Assembly: GCA_031002005.1 (NCBI GenBank)
Contig: CM061918.1
Span: 58,533,478 to 58,597,477 of the forward strand
Length of the DNA stretch: 64,000 nucleotides
From: Vandiemenella viatica
Taxonomy: Eukaryota; Arthropoda; Insecta; Orthoptera; Morabidae
Reading direction: 5' to 3'
Position numbers and translations under genes: made by a program. The notes below the pieces were generated by a model, which was given only the letters and a program-made list of their open reading frames with translations, did no database searches and had not been told where the DNA came from. Shown piece after piece: positions 24,330 through 35,300 of the stretch (the first letter of the stretch is position 1; the number at the start of each line of letters is the position of its first letter).

Positions 24330-24660
24330 CCCGATTCAGGTTAATTCAAGGCTTCTATTTCGTAGGGCACCCACGGGACAGGTGGGCTAAAAGTCCTGGT
24401 TCCAACGAAGAGTCGCCATCAACAGTGCCCTATGCCCTCACTCCATAAGTAATTCCGAGAGTTTCAGGATTTAACCTAGGAATCTGATGCACGATCTGGT
24501 GATTACGAATTTGGCACCAGCCCTCTCCAACCCTGCCGGCTAAGTCCTGAAGATGAAAATTTCTTCCGCCACCGGGACTGTACAGATAATTCCGTGTCAT
24601 CCGCCGGGCAACCATCACGATGCCGCAACCAGTTGAGCCAACGGGGTGAGCTGTAAGACC
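24330..24660 (-). repeat. SINE-E copy, degraded
   Basis: Shares 'gtcgccatc', 'atgccctcactccat' and 'aagtcctgaagatgaaaatt' in the same order with the broken-up copy at 43970-48005. The right-hand end of the other copy holds a reverse B box ('ggactagaaccc'), suggesting a tRNA-headed SINE on the minus strand. The promoter box is damaged here. Confidence 0.55.
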
Positions 24661-24734
24661 CGTTACGGATACCCATTACATTATTGCCACAAGTAGAAGC
24701 TGAAGTTCCATCTAAACTGCCCACATCATTCAAG

Positions 24735-24870
24735 GCCTTTTCTTTCCCCTCGTCGACGACGAGGTCATTATAGCTGGAGAAGATTATGGATAACGAACTG
24801 GGCGTAAATCGGCCATGGCCTTTTGGAGGAACCATTCAGACATTCTCCTACAGTGATTTGGAAGGTGAGA
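24735..24870 (-). repeat. Partial SINE-B copy
   Basis: Contains 'cgtcgacgacgaggtcatta', 'cggccatggccttttggagg' and 'aaccattc', the reverse complement of the SINE-B body 3' half. The head is missing. Confidence 0.65.
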
Positions 24871-24954
24871 AAGCTTCGTTCATACGAAATATCCTTCAGA
24901 CGTCAGCCACTGCACTCTGCTACTCCCAGTCTCAGTGAATACGTTAGACAAAGA

Positions 24955-25258
24955 CGAGCGGTCTGGTGGCTCAGTGGTTAAGGCATGTGACTGGAGATCG
25001 AAAGGTCTCCGGTTCGAATCCCCGTCTCGGCGGGGATTTTCATAGGCTATTATTAACACAACCTTCCCCTCTGGCACAGCAAGCTGTGTAATGTGAAGTA
25101 CGCCACAGCGCTTCCGTGGTTCGGATTCCACATTAAACTGTAGGTCCCTTGTACCTGGCAGGATTGTTGGGTTAGGTTAAGGCGGCTGTGATAGGGGTGG
25201 AATGCACATTCAATAGAAACCTAGTCACCAAGTCATTACGAATTACACGGAATTATTA
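24955..25258 (+). repeat. SINE-C copy, full length
   Basis: tRNA-like head 'gcggtctggtggctcagtgg' (A box) and 'ctccggttcgaatccccg' (B box). The body contains 'ttcgtgg'-type and 'gattccacattaaactgtag' blocks, then 'ttgttgggttaggttaaggc', and a 3' end in 'ggaattattatt'. Flanked by TTAGACAAAGA (24944-24954) and TTAGTCAAAGA (25259-25269), a target duplication with one mismatch. Confidence 0.9.
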
Positions 25259-25269
25259 TTAGTCAAAGA

Positions 25270-27142
25270 AATAAATACAATTGTGACATAATGTAACCAG
25301 GTCAGTTCCTTAGAGAAATTATATCCAATGGATCGACAACGTGCATCCGTACGGAAAGGAAAGAAAGAGACTGTAAGGATATCCCCAGTTTGATCGAGCT
25401 GTTAAAATTGGACACGAGATTATAAACATTGCTTCATATAACAGTACCTTTCATCCTGTTTACAATTTTTAGATGGTTTTCAGCAGCACTCCATTCGTAC
25501 GCTATGGTGGTACACGCTTTCCCGAAACACTAAAAGTTATGTAAACGACCAGCCCAAGGAATGAAAGAGACAAACATAACACAGCCCGCATACGAATGAC
25601 AGCTCTTGTACCTTAGGTTATGTCATTCTTACTAATAAAAAATGAAAACGGGTATTGATATGACTTTTTTTGACACATAGCAGAAAATTTTTGATGTTGT
25701 AAGAGATTCTTTCACTAGAAGTCTCTAATGTAATAGTCTTTGTTTATCGTTCCACTTTATCTTATTTCAGACTAACGCGACAGAACATAGAATAATTATT
25801 GTCACTTATATCATGAAGATCGCATAAAATACCCGTTCTCAAGCAACTGGTGACAGCAAATCGTCGTGTGATTGATTTTTCCTTTCACAGAGGCGGGCGG
25901 GACCTATTGATGGTACAGGATAAATGATCATACAGACTAATCAACCATACGTTAATCTGGGCGTCATAGCTGGTTATCACTAAATAATGATTTTTTTTAA
26001 AAAAAAATTCTTACGCAGTACTCGGTCTTTATGACAAAACTCCTGAGCTCACTACACAGACGTATTCGACGCTCAGTGTGCACCCAGTAAACACGCACGA
26101 TGAAGATGACAGCTAAAAACTGGTAGAGTATTCTACAATGCTCCCAGTCCTCCGAAATTTAGCGTAAAGTACGTTACAACATTGTTTGGAAACGACAGAC
26201 ACGCAAACGATAATTTCTGTGAAAAGAATTAGTACCAGACGGAAATTAACTGTTTTTGTGTAAAAGGTTTCGGCAATCTTACCCTTGAAAATAAAACAAA
26301 TTGGGTTGTTAATGACGAAAGATTTGACTGCACCGAAAGCAGAACATTTCTGTCATAAGGTAGTATGAGATCTGACCGTACATCCGCACACTTCATCGTC
26401 ATTTTTTACTGTTTCCAGTCACTGGCTTGGTCTGCGTGGAATACTAGTGACACCAGAATCCGTTGTTCTTCCTTTATTCCTTCCCCTCTACGCTGTCCAA
26501 TTCACTCCACTGAACTGCAAAATTCTTTGGCTTCTCTTCAACCACTCGCCTCTTGCTCCTCCGCCACAGTCTTTTCCTTGACTTCACATTTCTCACGTCC
26601 CGTACCTTTCCTCATTTATTGTCTTTATGAGCGCATACCACTCGATCCTCGCTTTATCTATTCCATCTTATAGATGTTCTTCGTTTATTGCTTTCTCTGT
26701 ATGTTAATTTCGCATCATCTCAAAGTAGTTTCTGTAATCCTACTCCTCTGAAATTCCATGATCGGGAATCAACAAATATTCCATTGTTTCTTCACGCTAT
26801 CTTCTGACCCATACGACCCTATTCCACCGTAGAATAAGTCCTGAAAACAATTCCTTTACACATATTTCGAGCCTTTTTTCTCCATACCGTACTTTTAAGA
26901 GACAGCAATATTTCCTGTGTTCTCCTGAATTTTCATTTTCTTCATATCTCTCACATTTTTTTCCCGTTTCACTTTTAATGCTTGTAAACAATCGATTTCT
27001 TACATGTACGCATAGCATCAAAATTTGCCCTATCCTTCCAAGAATTAAAGTTTTGCCATATGTTTCCCAGACTAACATACCAGAAACTTCCATCATTTAT
27101 ATGAAGTGAAATATTCTCCCACCACCATAGCCGAGTCGCATT
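25270..27142. other. No recognised gene; unexplained frames
   Basis: A 99-residue frame on the minus strand (26797-27096) contains LILGRIGQILMLCVHVRNRL and ENENSGEHRKYCCLL. It is not recognised. It could be a piece of an interspersed repeat. The opposite strand frame at 26365-26673 has no known motif. Confidence 0.3.
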
Positions 27143-27154
27143 ACTATGATAGAT

Positions 27155-27369
27155 TTTTTTTAATGGCTTTCGGCATCAGAGGCCATACAGACAGCTCAAT
27201 GTGATTATTATAGCTTCCAGTGAATCAGTCGTCATCCAGTGATTTATATATATTGTATCTTCTAAGTATGGACACCACAGGAGGGACAGGACATTCACAC
27301 AGACACACAACACTTAACACCCATGCCCGCGGCCGGATTCCAACCGGTCCCTACGCTACCGAGGCCGGC
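27155..27369 (-). repeat. SINE-A copy with TSD ACTATGATAGAT and deleted B box
   Basis: Minus-strand copy. It begins with the T-run tail and 'aatggctttcggcatcagag', and ends in 'gctaccgaggccggc' (head). The tRNA-like part is shortened: the B-box region reads 'ccggattccaaccggt' and joins straight to 'ccctacgctacc'. ACTATGATAGAT flanks it exactly at 27143-27154 and 27370-27381. Confidence 0.93.
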
Positions 27370-27990
27370 ACTATGATAGATAATATCACGGAAATGACGT
27401 ACTGATGACATTGTGAATTGTTTCTTCCTTCATGTTATTTCGAACAGGAATGCACAGAACAGAGATTAGTATGGGTGCTAAACATATAAAGTTTTCTGTG
27501 AATTGCAGAAAATACTTGCAGATGGCACTGGAGTAACTAACCCGAAGACGAATTGTGGATTCGGAGAGTGAATGCCGCATTCGGGCACGGAGTCCTGCAG
27601 TTTTTCCGCAGCGCTGGCTTTATAACTTTCCCCTCGAGTAAAAACATCACAATAGAGGAGCGTAACGGCACGAGAACTCGGACAATCGACCACGCTCGCT
27701 GCTGAGCCAGTTACCTCGTTCCTCTCTCCCCCTCTCATCACTGCCCCTCTTCTCCTCTTCCGGCGCCATCAGATGATCACCTAACAACAGGTTTCGCATC
27801 CCACTTAAAACCCCATGTTACGACAGAGGGCCAGCATTTTCGTGTCACGGCTGTGAACCAAATGGGGGCAATCACTTCTTGCAACTCTCGTTATTTGTCT
27901 ATTGTGCTCTATGAAGATCGATAGACCCTCAGTTCTCCATTTACATCTATTCAGTAAGCTGCGGGTGGCAAAGGGTGCTTTGCATCGAAA

Positions 27991-29040
27991 CTAGTTCTGT
28001 GGACAACAATCCCAAATAACACGAGGGAAGAAAGAATTCATATAAGGATCAGCACCAAACTTCTCTAATCTTGTCTCTCCTGCCATTGTGACCCAAATAG
28101 GTGGGCGGACAAAATATTTCATTGCACGCGTAAATGAAAGACGTTCTTCGCATGTTTGCCCCAATAAGTTAAAACGATAGCTACATCGTCTTTCTGCCAG
28201 ACAATCCCAGCCCAATCTATATAACAATTCTGTGGTGCTTTCGTAAGAACAGTGTCGTCCAATCATGTATCGAGCGCCTCTTCTCTGTACTTTCCTTATA
28301 CTGACAACCAATCCCTTAAGACTCTGATACCGAGATGGTGGCTGAGCGGTAACGCTCTGGCCTAGCATTTGGAAGGACGAGGGTTTGAATCCTCGTCCAG
28401 CAATCCAGATTTTGGTTTTCCAAGGTTTCCCCAAATCACTCCAGGCGATTGCTGGGATGGTTCCTTCAAAATGCCATTCCTTCCCTTTCCTCGCCTCAAC
28501 TCGTTCCCCGCCTCTAATGACCTCGACGTCGACGAGGCGTAATGCCATAAGAAAAAAAAGTGATATGGATACCAAACAGCACAACATTAATCCAGATCTG
28601 AAAGCACGAGAATTTTTTATCCTACCTCCTTTGTATGTGCGTTGCAACTCTTCAAAATTCGACCCGCGAATCACATCATAGAATTAGCACTAACTACCAC
28701 CGAAGTTATGTAGATGTCCCGTTTCAGGTTGCTTCTTACTGTTACGTCCAAATTCTTCAGGGAATCAATAACTGAACTATTTACTTTGTACTCCTGAACA
28801 AACTGATTCTTTTTATTAATTATGGCCGTTTGCACTTTTTATAATATAGTGTTAGTTGCGATTGATCGCACCATGCCGAAATATTGTGCAGATCACGTTG
28901 AATTTTTAAGCAATCGACCGAAATCTGTACTTCCGTATAGGTAACAGCATTACAGCGAACAAACTCAAATTGCTACTAACATTGTCTACAAAACTTAAGA
29001 AAAGAATTGGTCCTGTTACACTTTCTTGAGATTGGCCTGA
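27991..29040 (-). mobile_element. CR1/L2-like LINE fragment, split by a SINE
   Basis: Read on the minus strand, the right part (28566-29040) gives ESVTGPILFLSFVDNVSSNL then LFA, a degraded RT block (family 'GSVLGPLLFLLFVNDV…LFADD'). After a SINE-B insertion the left part (27991-28329) gives IRKVQRRGARYMIGRHCSYE, STTELLYRLGWDCLAERRCS, then RPPIWVTMAGETRL and YMNSFFPRVIWDCCP. The last block is the usual LINE C-terminus ('YxxSFFPRTIxxWN'). Stops and frame changes make it dead. Confidence 0.83.
28330..28560 (+). repeat. SINE-B copy inserted in the LINE
   Basis: Head 'ccgagatggtggctgagcgg', B box 'gggtttgaatcctcg', body 'tccaggcgattgctgggatg', 3' part 'taatgacctcgacgtcgacg' and 'aggcgtaatgccataag', then an A-rich tail. 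It is bracketed by TGATA (28325-28329 and 28561-28565). It interrupts the LINE at 27991-29040, so it is younger than that LINE. Confidence 0.88.
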
Positions 29041-29400
29041 TGTAAGATATAAATTAATAGAGGATTTTTCACCAAAGATGACATAATGCGATCAATCAGC
29101 GCTGGAATTTTACACTCTCTTAAGTCAACTTTTAAGTCTCGTAAATACGCCATGAATTCGCGGAGGTTCGTATTCCACGTTAAGCTATAGGTTATGCTGT
29201 TACAGAGGCGGATGCGCGGAAACTAGAAACTCCGTCAGCAATTAATTAAGAAGACAAGTAATTATTATTGTTTTGCTTAAGTACTGTACACCATGTGACA
29301 GTGATGCATGCCACCCGGTGCAAAGCAGAATAGTGAAGCATATGGCACTCAAAATGACCACGAATGTTAGTATGGACACCGAGGGCTCCCAGTGTCGATC

Positions 29401-29618
29401 TTTTTTTTTAATGGCTTTCGGCATCTGAGGCCATACAGCCAACTCGATAGTAATTGTGTCACTCAGTGCTTTCAGTATCTCCAGTTAATTAGACACACCA
29501 CAGGACGGACATTACATTCACAGTCACAACACTTAAACCCCATGCCCGCGACCGGACTCGAACCGGCGACCTTCGGCACGTGGAGCTAACACTCTAGCTC
29601 CTACGCTACCGACGCCGG
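29401..29618 (-). repeat. SINE-A copy, full length
   Basis: T-run, 'aatggctttcggcatctgag', body, then reverse B box 'ccggactcgaaccgg' (about 29553) and head 'ctcctacgctaccgacgccg'. The flanks CCAGTGTCGATC (29389-29400) and CCAGTGCCCATC (29619-29630) are a 12-bp duplication with two differences. Confidence 0.92.
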
Positions 29619-29788
29619 CCAGTGCCCATCATATTCACAACGTAAGGTCTGAAAGAGGGAAAACTAGTGTTGATTCTCCGTCAAAGTTTCAAGATTTGAC
29701 GCAGTTCTCTCTCCCATGAAGGCTTTGCCACTATTCGGCCTTTGAAACAGTGACCTTCATTATTCAAAGCTTTAAAGCGGTCTCCTTC

Positions 29789-29806
29789 GGGGGGGGGGGG
29801 GGGGGG
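29789..29806 (+). repeat. G18 homopolymer
   Basis: Eighteen consecutive G just outside the left arm of the large inverted repeat. A run this long is prone to length error and can form quadruplex structures. Confidence 0.9.
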
Positions 29807-29904
29807 AACAGTTGGCAGTGATGGGGACAGAAGTGAAATCTTTAAACTATGAATATCATACGCACAACACATCATACTTATAGCTACAGATATACTAAAT
29901 ACTA

Positions 29905-30190
29905 CTGTTTGGTCGTAATGACCTGGTGATAGGGTTTCTGTTGGCTGCGCATTTCGCCCCTGTCATAGTTAGCCACCTTAACCTAAACCGGTAGCCCTAC
30001 AAGGTACAGGGGACCTATAGTTTTTAACGTGGAATCCAAACCACGGAAGGGTGCTGGCGTTCTTCACATTACACAGCAAACTGTGCCAGAGGTGAATGTA
30101 GGGTTAAGGGTGTATGAAAATACTCGCCGAGACAAGAATCCGTCAGTCCCCAGTTATACGCCATAACCACTGAGCCCCCAGACCGCAACA
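29905..30190 (-). repeat. SINE-C copy in left arm
   Basis: Reverse complement of the 24955-25258 copy: 'tagccaccttaacctaaacc', 'ttaacgtggaatccaaacca', then the damaged B-box region and 'tgagcccccagaccgc' as the head. Diverged, with the B box degraded ('aagaatccgtcag'). Confidence 0.8.
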
Positions 30191-30244
30191 GGTCAGCTGT
30201 TAACATGTTGGTGACACGAACTCATAAGCGTTTACCATCCAACG

Positions 30245-30540
30245 CGCCTAAAGAAGTTTTCACTTCAAAAATCTAACTCCACAAGCCGACGGTTGGTCGA
30301 ATCTTACCGAAGGAGATGTACAAAGCCTTTGTGTCAGAGGCAGGAAGGCCAATTCCTTTCCTCAGGGGCCTACAGTTTAACGTGGAATCAGAACCATGGT
30401 ACGTCCCGGCGTAACCCATATAATCAAATAGAGCTCCTAAAAATTACTGCTCGCTACGGGATTTGAACCCGCGACCGGAGAGAGAGAAACCTTCGGAATT
30501 AATCGTCTTAACCGCTGAGCTACCAGACCGACTTGTTTTG
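30245..30540 (-). repeat. SINE-D copy in left arm
   Basis: Minus strand tRNA-headed repeat: head 'gtcggtctggtagctcagcg' type and B box 'gcgggttcaaatcccg' (reverse of about 30460-30475). Its body shares 'gtttaacgtggaatcagaac' with SINE-C, so the two families are probably related. It matches 32685-32940 in the opposite direction. Confidence 0.8.
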
Positions 30541-31105
30541 AAATATACGTGTGTTACATACAAAATTGGATAAAAATTGAGGGTTTGTATGAACAACGTT
30601 GACAGAAATTAAAGTTTTTGTTTTAAAGTATACATTTGCAAAGTTCCATCAAAATCGGATAAAAACTGTGTGTTCCGAAAAGCGTCCAAAGCGCATATCA
30701 TTCGCGCAACACGCGAATTCATAAATTTACCCCCAGCCTACAGCCCGCCTATAGAAGTTTTCCCTTCAAAAATAAAATAAAACAACACGCTACCACATCA
30801 GACACTGGTCTCGGAGTTACTCGTGGTAACACGGATGGCTTCCAGTATGCTCGCGTCACGGAGTCGGCCTCATTGGTAGCGACAGTGGCGGACGCAGCGG
30901 TACCTTCCGGACACGGCAGCGGGATCCTCCACGTGAGCGGACTAGGGCGCAGTGTCCTACGGTACTGGGGACGACACTCCAGACCTACCGGAAGGTAATC
31001 TGTATGCGGACTACAGACAAGCAAATGCCTGCTGTTCACGTCAGATGACTGCCCTCGTTGAAGGTATAATTCCTAAGGTACCTGACTTGCGTTGCAGAGG
31101 CCTTT

Positions 31106-32165
31106 AGCTGGGCATACACACACACATATTCGCCAGCAATTCCGTGGCGATCCATATAGACGATAAAATGTGTGTGTTAATTGTCTAACGACGAGCCGCA
31201 TCACAAGCCAAATAACAATCGTGACATATTTGAACGTGGCGAGCATGCGTGACGATACACACTTAACAATTTACTCGTGGCAGATAAGACTTGCTGAGTG
31301 TCTAACAAATTAAGTAGATGAGAAGAGAAATCGTAGCTGATTTCATTGCGACATATCAGCAACTTACTGCATTGTGGAAGGTGAAACCAAAAGAGTACGC
31401 GAACAGAAATTTAAAAAAAATTAATTGATATAGTGAGTGCATTGATGGAGACTTGTGGTAAATATAATATAAAAGTTGATAGCCTATTAATAAAAAAGAA
31501 AATCGGCTCTTTGCGGACTGCTTTTCGCAAGAAATATATAAAAAATGAAAACTCAACAAGATGTAGAATAGACGAAGACGAAATTTACAAACTAATTTAC
31601 GATATTACTACGACTTACTACTATTTATAAGAGACAGTATCAGCAATATAGGAAGCCCAAATAATGAAGGGGAAGATGAAGGATATTGAGGAAATGCATG
31701 GCCTATACGAAGATGTATCTGTGCATTTATGTAATACTCAAGAAATTGAAGAAAATTCTTTTAAAATAATACAAATAGCAGTATATGATCGTATTTATAA
31801 TCCTCCTGTAACCACTTGCAACCATTTCTTTTTCTTTTTTACAGCTCTAATATAAGCTGCTGTGTGTAGAACTTAAAAACCTCTTTCATTTCAATGTTGT
31901 CACTTCGCTTATAACATAACCTCACTTCACTTGGTTCGCAATGTTTTGGAATTCCTAGTGAACTGCGAGCCAACAAATCGTGACGGATAAATCCGTAGAC
32001 CACTACCATAAACACAACAATTTGAGCGCGGCGAGCCAGCTGAACGACAAATGTGTGAAACTGATGTTCCTGTGTATGGGCTCCCACAAGTACAGGCTCG
32101 TCGCGAGAATATCCGCGCGCAAATCTTACTCACGCACAAATGTGTGTGTGTGTGTATGGGCGGCT
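31106..32165. mobile_element. Harbinger-like TIR element carrying a MADF frame
   Basis: Terminal repeats are left AGCTGGGCATACACACACAC and right the reverse complement …GTGTGTATGGGCGGCT, with TTT on both sides (31103-31105, 32166-32168). A 3-bp target duplication fits PIF/Harbinger, although TTA/TAA is usual, so the class is uncertain. The subterminal regions hold more inverted segments ('cgtgac', 'gcgagc', 'ccgtgg'). A broken MADF reading frame lies inside; no transposase was seen. It occupies the middle of the 29860-33210 inverted duplication. Confidence 0.6.
31318..31690 (+). pseudogene. MADF-domain protein fragment, frameshifted
   Basis: From ATG 31318: MRREIVADFIATYQQLTALW, KVKPKEYANRNLKK, then a stop. 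Shifting frame in the A8 run near 31411 restores LIDIVSALMETCGKYNIKVD and KKKIGSLRTAFRKKYIK. A second shift near 31580 gives YYYDLLLFIRDSISN. This order (W-K…Y..R, K..I..LR..YR.E, W.YF..L.FL) is the MADF (Myb/SANT-like DNA-binding) fold of about 85 residues. MADF proteins bind DNA as host regulators or as the accessory protein of Harbinger transposons. Its position inside a TIR element favours the latter. At least two frameshifts make it inactive. Confidence 0.65.
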
Positions 32166-32684
32166 TTTAATTAATCTTTCTCTCTCAGTAAGGTTTTTTA
32201 AAGTGATAACTTCCATAGACGCGTTAGACGATATTTGGACGGGACTAAATCTATGAGTTTGTGACTTTCCGTCACCGACATGCTATTACGTGTTGCGCGT
32301 ATCATATGCGCGTTGGACGCTTATTGGATGGACAAAATCTTATGAGTTAGCGTCACCAACATGTAATCTGTACCTATAAGTATGACATGTTTCGTTTGTA
32401 CAGCAGGTGAAGTACAGATTATACTCGTATGTAATATATAAAAATAAATGTTTTTGCCAATGTTATTCATACAAACGCATAGTTTTTATCCGATTTTGAA
32501 GGAACTTTGCATGCGTATACTTTAAAACTAGTAGGAAAATACTATTTACGTTTTATTTACAAAAACATAAACCCTCTCCTCCTATTCCCCTCACCCTAAT
32601 TTCCATCAACGTTTTTCATACAAACACAAAGTTATTATCCGATTTTGATAGTACTTAGCACACGTGTACTTCAAAACAAGGTGG

Positions 32685-32940
32685 TCTGGTAGCTCAGCTG
32701 TTAAAACGCTTACTGCCAAATGTTTCTCACTCCGGTCGTGGGTTTGAATCCCGTGGTGAACCGGAATTTTTGGGAGTTGTATTTGATTATATGAGCTACG
32801 CCGGGACGTTCCGTGGTTCTGATTCTGAGGAAAGGAATTGGCCTTCCTGCCTCTGACACAATAGCTTTCTACATCTCTTTCGCTAACATTCGACCAACCA
32901 TCGGGTTGTAGTCTGAGATAGATTTCTAGTTTTTGAAGTG
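32685..32940 (+). repeat. SINE-D copy in right arm
   Basis: Head 'ggtggtctggtagctcagct' and B box 'gtgggtttgaatcccg', followed by 'gagctacgccgggacgttcc' and 'aggaattggccttcctgcct'. It is the inverted partner of 30245-30540 and carries better preserved promoter boxes. Confidence 0.85.
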
Positions 32941-32979
32941 AAGCATTCTTTGCACGTGTTGGGCGATTTTTGTATGGAT

Positions 32980-33178
32980 TAAATCTTACACAGCTTGCTG
33001 CGTGATGTGAAGTTAGCCAGAACGTTTCGGTGGACCGGATTCCACATTAAACTGTAGGTCTCCTGTATTTGGTAGCAATACCTTGTTAGGTTAAGGCGAC
33101 TAACAGCTGGGTGGAATGCGTAGACAACAGAAACCCTGTCGCCGGGTCAGTACGACCATACGGAACTATTATTATTTA
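32980..33178 (+). repeat. SINE-C 3' body in right arm
   Basis: Contains 'acacagcttgctg', 'ggattccacattaaactgta', 'ttgttaggttaaggcgac' and the ATT-type tail. The tRNA head is absent. Inverted partner of 29905-30100. Confidence 0.8.
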
Positions 33179-33289
33179 GTATATCTGTAGCTATAGGTAA
33201 CACGTGTTGCGCGTGGGCAGTTCAGTTTCAGAGAGGAATCAGGCAGCATATATTCAGTTTGCAGCGAAGTGGGCATTAAAATAAATATA

Positions 33290-33965
33290 TCAAAAAGCAA
33301 AAACATGCAAAACAAATGGGCAGAAAAAGACAAGGTATTGAATCCGTAGAACAGTGCATCTATCTTGGCCAACTGATCAACATGAATAGCGACTCAAAGC
33401 TTGAGATCTAAAGACGCATAAAGCTGGGCTGGAGAGCATACGGAAGAAATTCGATAGTTTTTAAAATCTAACATGCCAGTACATCTCAAAAAACAGGTAT
33501 TTGAACAATGTGTATTACCGGTCCTCACATATGCCTGCCAGACTTGGACCCTAAATAGCCACACGAAGCAAAAACTGAGAACTGCACAGCGAAGTATGGA
33601 AAGAGCAATGCTAGGGTTTACAAGAAGAGACAGTAAAACGACCGTGCACATTCGTTCAATAACTAAAGTGGCGGTCATCTTAAAAAGAGTTATCCCCCAA
33701 AAATGGCAATGGGCCGGTCATATTGCTCGCAAAAGAGATGAAAGATGGACTACGCTAGTGCTGGACTGGATACCGAGAAACCTGAAAAGAGCAAGAGGAA
33801 GACCCCCGGATCATTGGGATAAGGATATACGTCGAGTTACAGGCGTGAACTGGAAGAGGGCGGCTCAGGATCGATCAGCCTGGAAAGAACTACAACAAAA
33901 CTATGTAGAATTAAATTCTAATATATAGCTCATTAGGCTTAAAGAGGCTACATCCTGAAATTAGC
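33290..33965 (+). mobile_element. LINE C-terminal fragment
   Basis: A 151-residue open frame (33473-33928) contains KKQVFEQCVLPVLTYACQTW, TAQRSMERAMLGFTRRD, QKWQWAGHIARKRDERWT and ARGRPPDHWDKDIRR. This is the region C-terminal to the RT of RTE/Jockey-like LINEs ('VLPVLTYGxETW…WxGHIAR…RGRPxxRWxDD'). The upstream frame (from about 33290, with 'YLGQLIN' type sequence) is broken by stops. The element ends with a TAATAA-rich 3' tail (33985-34005). The frame is open over 450 bp, so it decayed little. Confidence 0.85.
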
Positions 33966-34439
33966 ATTGATTTACCAGCAGTAATAATAATAATAAATAA
34001 TATTCAGTTCATTCAAACTCATACAGTTAATGGCTTAACTGCCAATTTGTTCCTTCGGCTATTCTATAGTGGGTGAAGAACTTTAAAGAAGATTATACTA
34101 AAGTTGTCGACGAATCTCAGATCTATTACCACCGGCTGTGGGAGATATTACAGGAACGCATTCTTGAAATCTGTAGCCATAGCTGCCAGTTTCTGGGAGG
34201 TACAACAGGATTGGGCAAGAGTCCATGCCCCCACGTACTGTCCGTTCTGACTGCAGTTTTTCACAGCCATCAAGGCACCTCATAAACTACACACTTCACA
34301 CCCCAAAAATACACTTATCACGCACAGAACATAATTGCACATTTCGCAGACAGATGGCAAACACTTCACATCCTCCATTAATATGCAGTACGTCCAGGCA
34401 GCAGGTACGAAATGTCTGGCGTCAACAATAGCATGGGGT

Positions 34440-35300
34440 CGTTAAATCAGGACTCCAAATTTGTCTATACCATCATCAAGGGTTCTCTGCTATACGCACA
34501 GTGACAGCCCTCCACGCCTCCCTCTGTTCCGCCATTCTCTTAGTTTCTATATATCCCCCGTTTATCTTTACATCATCCATGATTTTCATCCTTCGCCGAC
34601 CTCTTCTCTTCTCTCCGTTTACAGTCCCCTCCAGAGCAGTCTTAAGCAAACATTCCTTCCTCAGCACATGCCCAATCCAGTTCTTTTTTATGTTTCTTAT
34701 TGTTTTTATGAGTGACCTTTTCTCTCCTATTCGTCCCAGCACTTCCTCGTTCCTTACTTTGTCCTCCCAACTTATTTTCTCCATCCTCCTCCATACCCAC
34801 ATTTCAAAAGCTTCCAACCTCTTTAGATCTTCTTTGCGTAGCATCCATGTTTCTGCTCCATACAGTCCTACGCTCCATACAAAACATTTAGCTAATTTTT
34901 TCCTCAGGGTTTTGTCCAGCCTTCCGCATAGTAAATATTTCTTTCTATTGAAAGCATCCTTTGCCATTGCTATTCTAGTTTTTAACTCCTTCTTGCAGCT
35001 CATATCACCACTCACAATACTCCAGAGATATTTCAAGGACTCCACTTATTCAATTATTTCTCCTTGCAGCGTTATCATCATTTCTTTCCTACTCTTTCCC
35101 ACCATCATACATTTAGTTTTAGTCCTATTGATTCTCATTCTGAATTCCTCACATCCTTTGTCTAAAGTCTCTAACATTCTTCTGAGTATCTTGACACTTT
35201 CGGCCAGCAAAACCATCTCATCAGTAAACCTTATGCAGCTAATCCTACGTCCACCCATGTGCACACCTCCTTTACCTCTTAAACTTCTTTTCATAATTTA
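34440..35300 (-). mobile_element. LINE fragment: RT palm to C-terminus, one nonsense codon
   Basis: Two minus-strand frames, 35046-35294 and 34476-35045, lie in the same phase and are separated only by one TAA at 35046-35048. This is most simply a CAA-to-TAA change. The first has ISCIRFTDEMVLLAESVKIL, in which the catalytic xADD box reads FTDE, so the second Asp is lost. The second has SLKYLWSIVSGDMSCKKELK, FVWSVGLYGAETWML, RNIKKNWIGHVLRKECLLKT and EKRRGRRRMKIMDD. The 5' part is missing. Confidence 0.87.

Larger units (their letters stand above)
29860..33210. repeat. Large inverted duplication, arms ~0.9 kb, spacer ~1.6 kb
   Basis: The left arm (29860-30720) reappears inverted as the right arm (32288-33210). 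The match covers the outer flank 'tatagctacagatatactaa' (29880-29900 against 33178-33198, exact over about 21 bases), the SINE-C body and the SINE-D unit. It also covers the AT-rich part with 'atcaaaatcggataaaaact', and an inner GC-rich end with 'gcgtccaaagcgcatatcat'. The arms differ by substitutions and indels (the right SINE-C lacks its head). The spacer holds a GC-rich stretch and the MADF-bearing element. Confidence 0.75.

Noticed and set aside
26365..27096. Opposing 99- and 102-residue frames as genes
   Set aside because: No recognised motif and no splice or promoter context; probably an unidentified repeat.
28328..28674. N-terminal part of a 227-residue minus-strand frame
   Set aside because: It is a read-through of a SINE-B and its A tail joined by chance to LINE codons; not one protein.
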